Shown here piece by piece: positions 1-8,042 of a stretch of 16,302 nucleotides of DNA (position 1 is its first letter; each line of letters opens with the position of its first letter). Under the pieces are notes generated by a model. It was not told where the DNA came from and did not search any database. It saw only the letters and a program-made list of their open reading frames with translations. The DNA is from Veillonella sp. (GTDB lineage: Bacteria; Bacillota; Negativicutes; Veillonellales; Veillonellaceae), in NCBI GenBank assembly GCA_022737715.1, contig JAIITD010000026.1, forward strand, positions 1 to 16,302, read 5' to 3'. The translations under genes were made by a program, and so were the position numbers.

Positions 1-86
1 GCCGCTATGAAAGCCCCATAAAAGCGGTACGCTAAAATTAGAATACACGCGGAGGCTATAACTAAGTAAATACCATTCATAACCAT
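1..86 (-). CDS. cstA: Carbon starvation protein A (CstA), N-terminal fragment
   Basis: Only the first 28 complete codons lie in the window; the gene continues beyond position 1. The translation begins MVMNGIYLVIASACILILAY and continues with RFYGAFIA. This matches the conserved first membrane helix of CstA-family proteins, whose signature is a hydrophobic stretch ending in AYRFYG. CstA proteins are multi-spanning inner-membrane transporters linked to peptide or pyruvate uptake when carbon is scarce. The start at 86 is preceded by GGAGG at 94-98 with 7 nt spacing; an in-frame ATG at 80 is an alternative. The gene follows hisH on the same strand but has its own promoter and a hairpin over its ribosome binding site. 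The family call is recognition from a short fragment, so substrate and full domain content cannot be judged. Confidence 0.8.
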   Translation of the reverse strand, partial: MVMNGIYLVIASACILILAYRFYGAFIA

Positions 87-91
87 AAAAA

Positions 92-120
92 CACCTCCAA
101 TGTACGTGACATCGGAGGTG
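92..120 (-). promoter_or_regulatory. Hairpin masking the cstA ribosome binding site
   Basis: Arms 92-103 and 109-120 are inverted repeats of 12 bp with one mismatch and a 5-nt loop. In the minus-strand transcript the 5' arm carries CACCUCC and the 3' arm carries the cstA Shine-Dalgarno GGAGGUG, so folding would bury the ribosome binding site. Five U residues follow immediately before the start codon, so the same element also has the shape of an intrinsic terminator. Control of cstA translation or transcription through this stem is inference. Confidence 0.6.
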
Positions 121-195
121 CCGAATAAATAGTTCTAATAAAATTAGGTCTCCAATGCCACTGTAGCTTATAAATTGATGAGTACTTACATACTT

Positions 196-223
196 ATTGT
201 ATATGTAAACAAAAATATGTCAA
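196..223 (-). promoter_or_regulatory. Predicted promoter of cstA
   Basis: On the minus strand there is a perfect -35 TTGACA at 218-223, a 16-bp spacer, and a -10 TACAAT at 196-201 that matches 5 of 6 consensus bases. Transcription would begin near position 190 and give a leader of about 100 nt containing the ribosome-binding-site hairpin. No convincing terminator was seen between the hisH stop at 283 and this promoter, so some read-through from the his operon is possible. Confidence 0.6.
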
Positions 224-282
224 TTTACACTTAAGCATTTTAGATACTCATTATTCGTTAAAAGCATATATCGAAGACTATT

Positions 283-894
283 TTATTTTTTTACTATGAT
301 ATTTCCAAAGGTTCGTAGTAGATCAAGCCCTACATTACCGCTTTTTTCAGGATGGAACTGCATGCCATAGACATTCCCCTTCTCAACAATGCCCGGTACC
401 TTAATCCCATAGTCTGCAGTTGTTGTAATGTATTGAGAATCTGTATCTACGTAATAAGAGTGCACAAAATATGTATATTTATCAGCTACATCAGAAAAAG
501 CACTGTCTTTACGGCATAGTGTATTTTGATTCCACCCCATATGAGGTACACGAAGACCGAGGTTATTAGGAATGGCTTTCACAGTGCCCGGTATAATACC
601 TAATCCGGGAGTCGGTCCATATTCTTCAGATTCATCAAACAAAAGCTGCATCCCTAAACAAATACCAAGCAATGGTATGTTTCGCTCCACCACCTCATGA
701 ATGACATCGATAAGACCGCGCTCACGAAGGACGGAAACAGCCGATGCATAGGCGCCGACACCCGGTAGAATCACACCATCAGCAGCCAATATGGTATCTC
801 GATCAGCGGTCAATACCGCATCAAGACCGATATGTTGTAATGCTTTTTGTACATTAAATGTATTGCCCGCATCATAATCAATTATGGCAATCAT
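283..894 (-). CDS. hisH: Imidazole glycerol phosphate synthase, glutaminase subunit HisH
   Basis: HisH hydrolyses glutamine and channels ammonia to HisF, which makes IGP and AICAR from PRFAR. The 203-residue length is normal for the family. The class I glutamine amidotransferase triad is visible: Cys79 in GICLGMQLLFDESEE, and His181 and Glu183 in MQFHPEKS. The oxyanion strand region PGVGAY is at residues 44-49. The start at 894 has AAAGGA upstream with good spacing. It is the last gene of the his operon, 76 nt after hisC, and lies well away from its partner hisF; in many bacteria hisH lies between hisB and hisA. The gap before it holds degenerate 12-bp repeats. Confidence 0.95.
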   Translation of the reverse strand: MIAIIDYDAGNTFNVQKALQHIGLDAVLTADRDTILAADGVILPGVGAYASAVSVLRERGLIDVIHEVVERNIPLLGICLGMQLLFDESEEYGPTPGLGIIPGTVKAIPNNLGLRVPHMGWNQNTLCRKDSAFSDVADKYTYFVHSYYVDTDSQYITTTADYGIKVPGIVEKGNVYGMQFHPEKSGNVGLDLLRTFGNIIVKK

Positions 895-915
895 AGTGAC
901 ATCCTTTCTTTTACG

Positions 916-963
916 CCTATGTAAATAGCAATATACGTCGCAATGTACATCGCTATATAAATG
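916..963. repeat. Degenerate 12-bp tandem repeats between hisC and hisH
   Basis: The spacer between hisC and hisH contains three adjacent 12-bp units: 928-939 gcaatatacgtc, 940-951 gcaatgtacatc and 952-963 gctatataaatg. A weaker similar unit precedes them. Positions 940-953 are also nearly palindromic around TGTACA. The function is unknown. It could be slippage debris, a small transcript hairpin that tunes hisH expression, or chance in AT-rich sequence. Confidence 0.4.
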
Positions 964-970
964 GCCTACA

Positions 971-2053
971 TTATTGACGGGCCATATACTCTTTCAAAAT
1001 AGCGCGCATAATAGCACCATCACTAGCAGGTGGCAATGTTACACGCAACCAATTGTCTCGTTGTCCACGGCGTACTTGATAGCCCTTGGCGAGCCATTCA
1101 TCAGCAAGACTATCCGCATTAGGTACGGACATAAAGATAAAATTAGCACCGCTCTTATAATAAGTGCCGCCCACTTCATCCAATGTTTGTACCCACAAGG
1201 CGCGTTCTGCGGCATTCTTCTCTACAGTGCTGCGCAAGAATTCACGATCACCAAAGGCAGCCTCAGCAGCCACTTGGGACAAGGTATTCAAATTATATGG
1301 CAAGCGAATGGTTTGAATATAGTTCGCTAATTCAGCGCTACTCATCATATAGCCTACGCGATAGTTCGCAAGGCCATAGGCCTTAGAGAAGGTGCGCATA
1401 ATAAATACATTAGGAAATTCATCTAGCAAAGCTCTTGCCGTTGGCACCTCTACAGAGGTTACGAAATCGATATAAGCTTCGTCGATGATGACTAACACAT
1501 CTTTCGGCAATGTGCTGATAAAGTTACGAATATCTTCAACAGTTTCATAGGTTCCTGTTGGGTTGTTAGGGTTACAAATCCATACGAGGCGCGTCGTAGT
1601 ATCTACGGCTTGACGCATCGCCTTAAAATCGTATTGACCTGTAGACTCGATGCATGGCACCTCGCGAATGACCGCCCCTTCTACAAGGCCGTTAAGGCCG
1701 TATTCAGAAAAGGCAGGAACGCTGATGACGATAGAATCACCGGCATTGATAAATGTTTTATTTACCATGGAAATCACTTCATCAAGACCGACGCCAATAA
1801 CAAGTTGATTTTCCGCTACCTTCCAATAATCCGCTAAGACGCTTCGCAAGGATGATGCATTGCCATCAGGGTATAGATTAGCATCATTGTTCGTAACATA
1901 ATCCAGTACTGCGTCGCGCACCTTTGGCGATGTACCATAAGGATTTTCATTGGCTGATAATCGCACAAGGCGCTCCACACCGAGGCGAGCTTTGACGGAT
2001 TCCGCCGGTTCCTCTGGCACATACGGCTTTAATTGGCCAATAATCTTCTTCAT
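971..2053 (-). CDS. hisC: Histidinol-phosphate aminotransferase HisC
   Basis: HisC is a PLP enzyme that transaminates imidazole acetol phosphate with glutamate to give L-histidinol phosphate. The protein has 360 residues, typical of the fold type I family. Recognisable elements are the substrate-gripping N-terminus RLSANENPYG (residues 31-40), NPNNPTG at 161-167, the PLP-ring aspartate in DEAYIDF at 191-197, the Schiff-base lysine Lys224 in TFSKAYG, and Arg232 in YRVGY. The start at 2053 follows AGGAG with 6-nt spacing. The gene begins 10 nt after the hisE stop and so is probably translationally linked to it. HisC-type enzymes can also act on aromatic amino acids, but the operon position supports the histidine role. 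Confidence 0.95.
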   Translation of the reverse strand: MKKIIGQLKPYVPEEPAESVKARLGVERLVRLSANENPYGTSPKVRDAVLDYVTNNDANLYPDGNASSLRSVLADYWKVAENQLVIGVGLDEVISMVNKTFINAGDSIVISVPAFSEYGLNGLVEGAVIREVPCIESTGQYDFKAMRQAVDTTTRLVWICNPNNPTGTYETVEDIRNFISTLPKDVLVIIDEAYIDFVTSVEVPTARALLDEFPNVFIMRTFSKAYGLANYRVGYMMSSAELANYIQTIRLPYNLNTLSQVAAEAAFGDREFLRSTVEKNAAERALWVQTLDEVGGTYYKSGANFIFMSVPNADSLADEWLAKGYQVRRGQRDNWLRVTLPPASDGAIMRAILKEYMARQ

Positions 2054-2063
2054 ACTCTACTCC

Positions 2064-2393
2064 TTACAAATCTGTAATCGCTTTGCGTTCCTGTGTTTTA
2101 CTGATAACGCCTTCACGGCTTGCCAACTCTTCTAAGATAGCTTCATAAGGAACGCCTTTTTCTACCAATAGCACGAGCAAATGATAGAGTACGTCTGCTG
2201 TTTCATATACTAGCTCTTGAGGGTCTTCATTTTTAGCAGCGATGACAACTTCTGTTGCTTCTTCACCCACCTTCTTCAAGATTTTATCGAGTCCCTTGTC
2301 GAACAAGTAATTCGTATAGGATCCTTCCTTTGGAGTTTCCTTGCGCCCTTTGATAATGGCGTATAATTCTTCTAATGTTTGTTGATTGGCCAT
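2064..2393 (-). CDS. hisE: Phosphoribosyl-ATP pyrophosphatase HisE
   Basis: HisE removes pyrophosphate from phosphoribosyl-ATP to give phosphoribosyl-AMP, the second step of histidine synthesis. The 109-residue protein is an all-helical member of the MazG-like NTP pyrophosphatase superfamily. The metal-binding acidic motif is visible as KKVGEEATEVVIAAK (residues 41-55), followed by ETADVLYHLLVLL (64-76). In many bacteria this domain is fused to HisI; here the two are separate and hisE follows hisI after a 62-nt gap. The start at 2393 has a strong AAAGGAG with 7-nt spacing. Confidence 0.94.
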   Translation of the reverse strand: MANQQTLEELYAIIKGRKETPKEGSYTNYLFDKGLDKILKKVGEEATEVVIAAKNEDPQELVYETADVLYHLLVLLVEKGVPYEAILEELASREGVISKTQERKAITDL

Positions 2394-2455
2394 TGTTCTT
2401 CTCCTTTGTGAAAGCTAACGCCTATGCGTCATCTCACCTCATATTTCTTATGTTT

Positions 2456-2770
2456 CTACGCTTCTACATCGTTAAAAAAGCAGCTCACCGCTCCTGTATG
2501 ACATGCAGGCCCTTCCGCATTGACGAGGACTAGCAATGTATCGCCATCGCAATCGAGCTTCATATCCACCACATGTTGCACATTGCCACTGGTACCGCCC
2601 TTATGCCAAAGTTCTTGGCGAGAACGAGACCAGAACCAAGTTTCCTTGGTTTCCAATGTCTTGTGAAAGCTCTCTTCGTTCATCCACGCCACCATGAGCA
2701 CTGCTTTTGTTGTATTATCTTGAACGACCGTCGGTAATAGGCCGCCACCCTTATTAAAGTCTGGTTTCAT
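2456..2770 (-). CDS. hisI: Phosphoribosyl-AMP cyclohydrolase HisI
   Basis: HisI opens the adenine ring of phosphoribosyl-AMP (third step), using zinc and magnesium. The 104-residue length matches the stand-alone enzyme. Family motifs are VLMVAWMNEESF, WSRSRQELWHKGGTSGN, the metal-binding DCDGDTLLVLV with Cys and two Asp, and the zinc cysteines in GPACHTGAVSCFF near the C-terminus. The only reasonable start is the ATG at 2770. Its nearest Shine-Dalgarno, TAGGAG, is about 12 nt away, longer than for the neighbours, so initiation may be comparatively weak. It lies 20 nt downstream of hisF. Confidence 0.94.
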   Translation of the reverse strand: MKPDFNKGGGLLPTVVQDNTTKAVLMVAWMNEESFHKTLETKETWFWSRSRQELWHKGGTSGNVQHVVDMKLDCDGDTLLVLVNAEGPACHTGAVSCFFNDVEA

Positions 2771-2790
2771 GTATGCTACAATCTCCTACC

Positions 2791-3549
2791 CTATCTAACA
2801 GCAATGCCCGCTGCCTTCAATTGTGATTTTAAATCGGGAATGCTAATTTCACCAAAGTGGAATATAGACGCTGCTAGCGCACCGGTAACACCAGTCTCGG
2901 TGAATACATCGATAAAATGCTGTACCGTACCTGCACCACCGGAGGCGATAATCGGAACATCTACGACCTCTTCCAAGGCTTTATATAGTTTAATATCAAA
3001 GCCAGATTTAGTGCCGTCCTTATCCATGCTCGTTACAAGTAACTCACCAGCGCCACGGCTCACAGCTTCTTTAGCCCACGCAAGGGCTTCCCAATCGCTA
3101 CGCTTGCGACCACCATGGGTATACACATACCATTTACCCGTCTCTGGATCCGTTTTTACATCAATGGCTACTACCATACATTGGTTGCCAAACTTTTGAG
3201 CGCCTTCACTGATGAGTTCTGGACGCGCTAAAGCCGCTGAATTAAGCGATACCTTATCGGCGCCAGCTTTCAATAGCGCGCTCATATCATCCACCGTTTT
3301 AATGCCACCACCTACGGTGAGGGGCATGAACACATGTTTTGAAATATCTGTCACCACATCGCGCATTGTCGTACGTCTATCCACCGTAGCCGTAATATCG
3401 AGAAATACGAGCTCATCGGCGCCCTGCTCCTCATAGGTAGCAGCAATATCGACAGGGCTCCCCACATCAACGAGGTTTACAAAGTTAACACCTTTTTTTA
3501 CGCGACCATTATCTACGTCTAAACAAGGAATAATCCGTTTTGCTAACAT
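2791..3549 (-). CDS. hisF: Imidazole glycerol phosphate synthase, cyclase subunit HisF
   Basis: HisF is the (beta/alpha)8-barrel cyclase that uses ammonia from HisH to convert PRFAR into IGP, which stays in the pathway, and AICAR, which feeds purine synthesis. The protein has 252 residues, normal for the family. Both catalytic aspartates are present: Asp11 in RIIPCLDVDNG and Asp130 in VVAIDVKTD. The phosphate-binding loops LTVGGGI (77-83) and IIASGGAG are also clear. The start at 3549 overlaps the hisA stop by 7 nt (ATGTTAG) and has AGGAG 8 nt upstream, so hisA and hisF are probably translationally coupled. Confidence 0.96.
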   Translation of the reverse strand: MLAKRIIPCLDVDNGRVKKGVNFVNLVDVGSPVDIAATYEEQGADELVFLDITATVDRRTTMRDVVTDISKHVFMPLTVGGGIKTVDDMSALLKAGADKVSLNSAALARPELISEGAQKFGNQCMVVAIDVKTDPETGKWYVYTHGGRKRSDWEALAWAKEAVSRGAGELLVTSMDKDGTKSGFDIKLYKALEEVVDVPIIASGGAGTVQHFIDVFTETGVTGALAASIFHFGEISIPDLKSQLKAAGIAVR

Positions 3550-4274
3550 GATGCATTCTCCTTATTAAACGCAGCAATTTCCTCTAATGTAATAGTGCCT
3601 TCATACAAGGCCTTGCCTACAATACTGTCTACTACACCGCGTTGTTCAAGGTTTTTAATATCCTCTAAATTGCGGACACCACCGGATGCAACAATACGTG
3701 CCGTAGGGAATTGATCTTGTAAGGAACCCAATAGGTCTTCATTAGCACCTTGCATAGTGCCATCTCGGTCCACATCGGTAACGATAAAATACCTAGCACC
3801 CGCTGCCACCATAGCACCGATAAGGTCGGTCATAGGTACATCAGATTGGTCGAGCCAACCTTCCGCAGCGACCTTACCATTCTTACCATCTACACCAATG
3901 ACGATGCGTTCTGGGCCGTATTCGGTGATAACCTGTTTCGTCAATTCAGGATTCTTAAGGGCTACAGAGCCGAGAATAACGCGATTAACGCCAATTTCTA
4001 AATATAAATCTACAGCCGCTTTATCACGAATACCGCCACCGATTTCTAACACACCTGTAAATGCAGCGCGTACGCGTTTAACAATATCTACATTGACCGG
4101 TTTCCCCGCCTTTGCCCCATCTAAATCGACGAGGTGCAAAGCGCCAACACTAGCAGCCTCGTATTGAGATGCTTGGTCAACCGGATCCGGATTAATGATG
4201 GTTTCCTTCGCAAAATCGCCCTTATACAGGCGTACACTGCGACCATCTTGTAAATCTATAGCTGGAAAAATCAT
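3543..4274 (-). CDS. hisA: ProFAR isomerase HisA
   Basis: HisA converts ProFAR to PRFAR by an Amadori rearrangement in the fourth step. It is a half-barrel duplication related to HisF. The start at 4274 is preferred over an upstream in-frame ATG because GAGGAG lies at the right distance and the protein then begins MIFPAIDLQDG as in relatives; length becomes 243 residues. The catalytic aspartates are Asp7 in the first strand and Asp129 in VIGVDGKNG. Phosphate loops EIGGGIR (78-84) and VASGGVR are present. The C-terminus overlaps the hisF start. Confidence 0.95.
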   Translation of the reverse strand: MIFPAIDLQDGRSVRLYKGDFAKETIINPDPVDQASQYEAASVGALHLVDLDGAKAGKPVNVDIVKRVRAAFTGVLEIGGGIRDKAAVDLYLEIGVNRVILGSVALKNPELTKQVITEYGPERIVIGVDGKNGKVAAEGWLDQSDVPMTDLIGAMVAAGARYFIVTDVDRDGTMQGANEDLLGSLQDQFPTARIVASGGVRNLEDIKNLEQRGVVDSIVGKALYEGTITLEEIAAFNKENASC

Positions 4275-4334
4275 AGTATCTCCTCTATTCACGAGCCTTA
4301 TGCGGCCCTGCTTTCACCATTCACAAGGACTCGA

Positions 4335-4934
4335 TTAAATCATGCCCTTTGTAGAATTCACACCATGAATGTCTGGGTTAATCGTAACCGCCTTACGCAA
4401 TGCGCGACCAGTAGCCTTAAACATACTTTCAATAATATGATGCGTATTGCGACCATATTCATTGCGCACATGTAAATTCATGGCACCACTCACAGCCAAG
4501 GCTTGGAAGAAATCCTCTACCAATTCTGTTTCAAAATTGCCACCCAACACAGGTGTTGTAAATTCACCATTAAACACGAGGTATGGACGACCGCTTAGAT
4601 CGATGACAACCTGTGTCAACGCTTCATCCATAGGCACCCACGCGTCACCATAGCGTTCGATACCCGCCTTGTCACCAAGGGCTTGTGTCAACGCTTGCCC
4701 CAAGGTTAATGCAATGTCCTCTACCGTGTGATGCGCATCTACATATGTATCGCCTACGGCTTTCACAGCCAGACCAAAACGGCCATGCTTAGCCAACAAA
4801 TGGAGCATATGATCAAGGAAACCGATGCCTGTATCAACATGAATATCTTGATTTCCATCGAGGGTAAGTGTAATTGTAATATCTGTTTCGCCCGTTTTAC
4901 GAGTTACCGTAGCTGACCGATTTGTTCTCATCAT
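4335..4934 (-). CDS. hisB: Imidazoleglycerol-phosphate dehydratase HisB
   Basis: HisB is a manganese enzyme that dehydrates IGP to imidazole acetol phosphate. This is the stand-alone dehydratase of 199 residues, without the N-terminal histidinol-phosphatase domain that enterobacterial HisB carries. That agrees with a separate hisK phosphatase nearby. The metal-binding histidine motifs are DTGIGFLDHMLHLLAKHG, DAHHTVEDIALTLG and GRNTHHIIESMFKATGRAL. Two adjacent ATG codons are possible starts, at 4934 and 4931. The second gives an N-terminus MRTN closer to relatives; the Shine-Dalgarno AGAGGA suits either. Confidence 0.95.
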   Translation of the reverse strand: MMRTNRSATVTRKTGETDITITLTLDGNQDIHVDTGIGFLDHMLHLLAKHGRFGLAVKAVGDTYVDAHHTVEDIALTLGQALTQALGDKAGIERYGDAWVPMDEALTQVVIDLSGRPYLVFNGEFTTPVLGGNFETELVEDFFQALAVSGAMNLHVRNEYGRNTHHIIESMFKATGRALRKAVTINPDIHGVNSTKGMI

Positions 4935-4985
4935 AGTATCCTCTTATCATTAAGGAAGGCCTTTAAGGCGTTCCTATCCATACAA

Positions 4986-6263
4986 TTATTTTTCAAAGCG
5001 CACTTCAATAGCACGAGCATGTGCTTCAAGGCCTTCTGTACGAGCCAATGTAGTGATATCCTTCGCCACTTCTTGCAAACGTTCACGGCTAAATTGAGTA
5101 AAGGAAATGCGTTTTACGAAATCGTACACACCTAGTGGGGACGAGAATTTTGCAGTGCCGCTCGTAGGTAATACGTGGTTTGTACCGCCTACATAGTCGC
5201 CCAATGGTTCAGATGCATATCTGCCAAGGAATACGGAACCTGCATTTTCTACCATGCTCATATATTCCATAGGGTCTGGCAATTGAATTTCCAAATGTTC
5301 TGGTGCCACTTCGTTCATTACAGTAAACATATCTTCTACGCTATCCATAACAGCAATATAGCTATTGTTTTCGATAGCTGGACGAGCAATACTTTCACGA
5401 GGTAATTGTGAAAGTTGACGTTCTACCTCATCGGATACGAGTTGTGCTAGTTTTTCACTATTTGTAACCATGATGGCACGAGCTCGTGGATCATGTTCTG
5501 CTTGGGATAACAAGTCCGCTGCAAGGTGTACTGGATTAGCACTTTCATCAGCGATAACGCCGATTTCACTAGGACCTGCAATCATGTCAATATCAACTTG
5601 ACCAAATACTTGGCGTTTTGCAGTGGCCACATAAATATTACCAGGGCCTACGATTTTATCTACCTTAGGAATTTGTTCTGTACCATAAGCAAGAGCCGCA
5701 ACACCTTGAGCGCCACCCACTTGGTATACTGCATCAACGCCAGCAAGTTTTGCAGCACCTAAGACAGCAGGATTAATGCCATCTTTTTGTGGAGGTGTGA
5801 CCATGATGATTTCCTTAACACCAGCGATTTTTGCAGGCAATGCAGTCATCATAATGGTAGATGGATACGCTGCTGTGCCACCAGGGACATAAAGGCCAAC
5901 ACGAGCCAATGGCGTTACCTTTTGACCACGCGTAATACCTGGTGTATCCATGTCTACAAAGCCTTGTTCAATTTCACGGCTGTGGAATTCAGTAATGTTT
6001 TTCTTCGCTACCAATAAAGCGTGTTTTAAATCTTCTGGTAAATTATCCCATGCTGCATCGATGATAGATTGATCTACCTTAAAATCATCTAGTTTTACAC
6101 CATCGAATTTTTCAGAATATTCACGGAGTGCTGCATCGCCATTAGCACGTACATTTTCGATGATATCGTACACGCGGCGTTCAATTTCCATATCTGTTGT
6201 TTGTTGTGTATATTGACGGACAATGCTGAGCATTGTATCAAGGGATTCTTTGTAAATTTTCAT
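4986..6263 (-). CDS. hisD: Histidinol dehydrogenase HisD
   Basis: HisD is a zinc enzyme that oxidises L-histidinol to L-histidine in two NAD-dependent steps, the last of the pathway. The 425-residue length is typical. Zinc ligands and catalytic residues can be placed by family pattern: Gln254 and His257 in LLSQAEHDP, Glu322 and His323 in APEHLEIQ, Asp356 in GDYVGGTNHVLPT and His415 near the C-terminus. The glycine-rich YVPGGTAAYPST segment (125-136) and GPGNIYV are conserved. The start at 6263 has GAGGA at 6-nt spacing. It is the second gene of the operon, 83 nt after hisZG. Confidence 0.96.
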   Translation of the reverse strand: MKIYKESLDTMLSIVRQYTQQTTDMEIERRVYDIIENVRANGDAALREYSEKFDGVKLDDFKVDQSIIDAAWDNLPEDLKHALLVAKKNITEFHSREIEQGFVDMDTPGITRGQKVTPLARVGLYVPGGTAAYPSTIMMTALPAKIAGVKEIIMVTPPQKDGINPAVLGAAKLAGVDAVYQVGGAQGVAALAYGTEQIPKVDKIVGPGNIYVATAKRQVFGQVDIDMIAGPSEIGVIADESANPVHLAADLLSQAEHDPRARAIMVTNSEKLAQLVSDEVERQLSQLPRESIARPAIENNSYIAVMDSVEDMFTVMNEVAPEHLEIQLPDPMEYMSMVENAGSVFLGRYASEPLGDYVGGTNHVLPTSGTAKFSSPLGVYDFVKRISFTQFSRERLQEVAKDITTLARTEGLEAHARAIEVRFEK

Positions 6264-6346
6264 TGTATATCCTCATTTCAAACTATGTATATCAATACTT
6301 CTATTGTAAACGTTTCTCATCATATCGCAATAGCCTATGCTATCTA

Positions 6347-7948
6347 TTATTTATCAATAGCCGATTGTAATTGATCAATCAACGCAAAGATAGTATTTCT
6401 TTTTTGTTTCAATGCCAATGGATTTGCTACAAGACGCGTTGAGATTGGTTGGAGCCAATCATAGATTTTAAGATTGTTTTCTCGTAGCGTTGTACCAGTT
6501 TCTGTAATATCTACAATGGCATCGGCTAAGCCTACGAGGGGAGCCAATTCAACGGAACCTTCAATTTTGATGATTTCTACGTCTTGAGATCCGAAATATT
6601 GTTTTGTAATGGTTGGATATTTTGTACCAATTCGTTGACGGCGGCCTTCCTTCGGATTATACCCTTCTAAAGAAGCCAAAATAAATTGGCATTGACCCGT
6701 TTTCAAATCTAGCATTTCATAAGATGTATTATCTTGTTCATCCAGTACATCGCTACCAACGATGCCCAAATCAACGACGCCATTATTTAAATATGTCGTT
6801 ACATCAGGGCCTTTCGCTAAGATAACCTCTACCGAATCCCCCAATGGAATGATCAACTTACGCGCCTTGTTGCGCAACGGTTCACAATCAATGCCACAAG
6901 ACTCTAAGAGAGGAATAAAATCCTTTTCAACGCGCCCCTTTGTTAAAGCGATTCGCAATTTGCCATTATCTTGGATGTTGCTTTCACCTTGCATAAGCAC
7001 ATCTGTAAGGACATCAATATTGAAAGCCATACCAACAGATGGCATCGGTGTACCATCAAATCCAGATAAAAGTCCATCATAACGGCCACCGCTGACAATG
7101 TATTGAGATACACCATCTACATAACCTCTAAAGGTAAGTCCTGTGTAATAGGATTGAAGCGGTTCTGTAGATACATCAATGCGAACTTGTTGACCAGTTG
7201 CTTCGATTTGACCAGCTAAATCCATAAGACTATCTAAAATACGTTGTGCACCTGCTGGCAAAATCACCTGACTGAGTTCGTTTTTAATATCATTTACAGT
7301 GCCAAACAAACGAGGCCAAATCGTAAGGAATGGATAGAGTGCATTATTTTTAAATTCGCTAATCAATTCATTGTAGCGTGGCAAATATTTGGTAAATAAT
7401 GCATCCAGCAAATCGGCCCGTTCTCCATCGGTCAACCCCAATGCATCGGTGATGGCACGAGAGAAACGAGCATCGCCGATTTCTAATAATAAGGTATTAT
7501 TGAGCTGTGATTCGTTCACTTCTTTAATGATGGCAAAGCATTCTAGTTCAGCATCAATACCTTCATAGCCGACCATTTCGATGCCACCTTGTGTGACTTG
7601 GTTGATATCGCCACGATGTTGCTTATTTTTCATCAACACATCGCCAAGATAGTAAAACTTGCGAGGTAATTCAATATTCGTAGTCGCCAAGAAACGACCG
7701 ATTGGCATGGTTAAATCAGGGCGGATAACCACAGATGCATCAGAACTACCAAAGAATTCGTACATATGTTGACCACGGCCTAATGTGTAACCATTAAACA
7801 CATCTTTATATTCTACGAGGGGTGTAGAAATTTTTGTATACTGACGATTGCGGCAAAGGCTTAGTAAGTATTGACTCACATCATCCTTGCGCTCCGCCAC
7901 AGCACCTATATCATCACGAAAACCTGTAGGCAACTGTTTCTGTACCAT
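6347..7948 (-). CDS. hisZG: HisZ-HisG fusion: ATP phosphoribosyltransferase with built-in regulatory domain
   Basis: One open frame joins the two subunits of the short-form ATP phosphoribosyltransferase, which commits ATP and PRPP to histidine synthesis. Residues about 1-322 are HisZ, a class II histidyl-tRNA-synthetase-like regulator. It shows RPDLTMPIGRF (76-86) and VSGGRYDGLL (from 285), but has no anticodon-binding domain. Residues about 330-533 are the roughly 205-residue catalytic HisG. It starts KLRIALTKGR and carries AKGPDVTTYLNNGVVDLGIVG and the PRPP loop DITETGTTLRENN (480-492). About eight residues link them. The start at 7948 is chosen because AAAGGA lies 8 nt upstream; an in-frame ATG at 7957 overlaps that site. 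It is first in the operon, so its feedback inhibition would set pathway flux. In most species with short HisG the subunits are separate proteins. Confidence 0.95.
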   Translation of the reverse strand: MVQKQLPTGFRDDIGAVAERKDDVSQYLLSLCRNRQYTKISTPLVEYKDVFNGYTLGRGQHMYEFFGSSDASVVIRPDLTMPIGRFLATTNIELPRKFYYLGDVLMKNKQHRGDINQVTQGGIEMVGYEGIDAELECFAIIKEVNESQLNNTLLLEIGDARFSRAITDALGLTDGERADLLDALFTKYLPRYNELISEFKNNALYPFLTIWPRLFGTVNDIKNELSQVILPAGAQRILDSLMDLAGQIEATGQQVRIDVSTEPLQSYYTGLTFRGYVDGVSQYIVSGGRYDGLLSGFDGTPMPSVGMAFNIDVLTDVLMQGESNIQDNGKLRIALTKGRVEKDFIPLLESCGIDCEPLRNKARKLIIPLGDSVEVILAKGPDVTTYLNNGVVDLGIVGSDVLDEQDNTSYEMLDLKTGQCQFILASLEGYNPKEGRRQRIGTKYPTITKQYFGSQDVEIIKIEGSVELAPLVGLADAIVDITETGTTLRENNLKIYDWLQPISTRLVANPLALKQKRNTIFALIDQLQSAIDK

Positions 7949-8042
7949 GAGGATCATCCTTTCTATAAACCATGCATATTACTATTTAAAACATATAGAT
8001 TCTTTTATATTTTATCACTTTAGCGTATTAAAGCATAAAACT

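Noticed and set aside
916..963. CRISPR-like array
   Set aside because: The units are contiguous, only 12 bp and degenerate, with no spacers and no cas genes.
974..1330. Plus-strand open frame inside hisC
   Set aside because: It is antisense to a well-supported gene, has no ribosome binding site and encodes no recognisable protein. The same applies to the other plus-strand frames across 1-12.8 kb.
6347..7948. Histidyl-tRNA synthetase
   Set aside because: The N-terminal half resembles the synthetase core but has no anticodon-binding domain, continues into HisG, and starts a his operon, so HisZ fits better.
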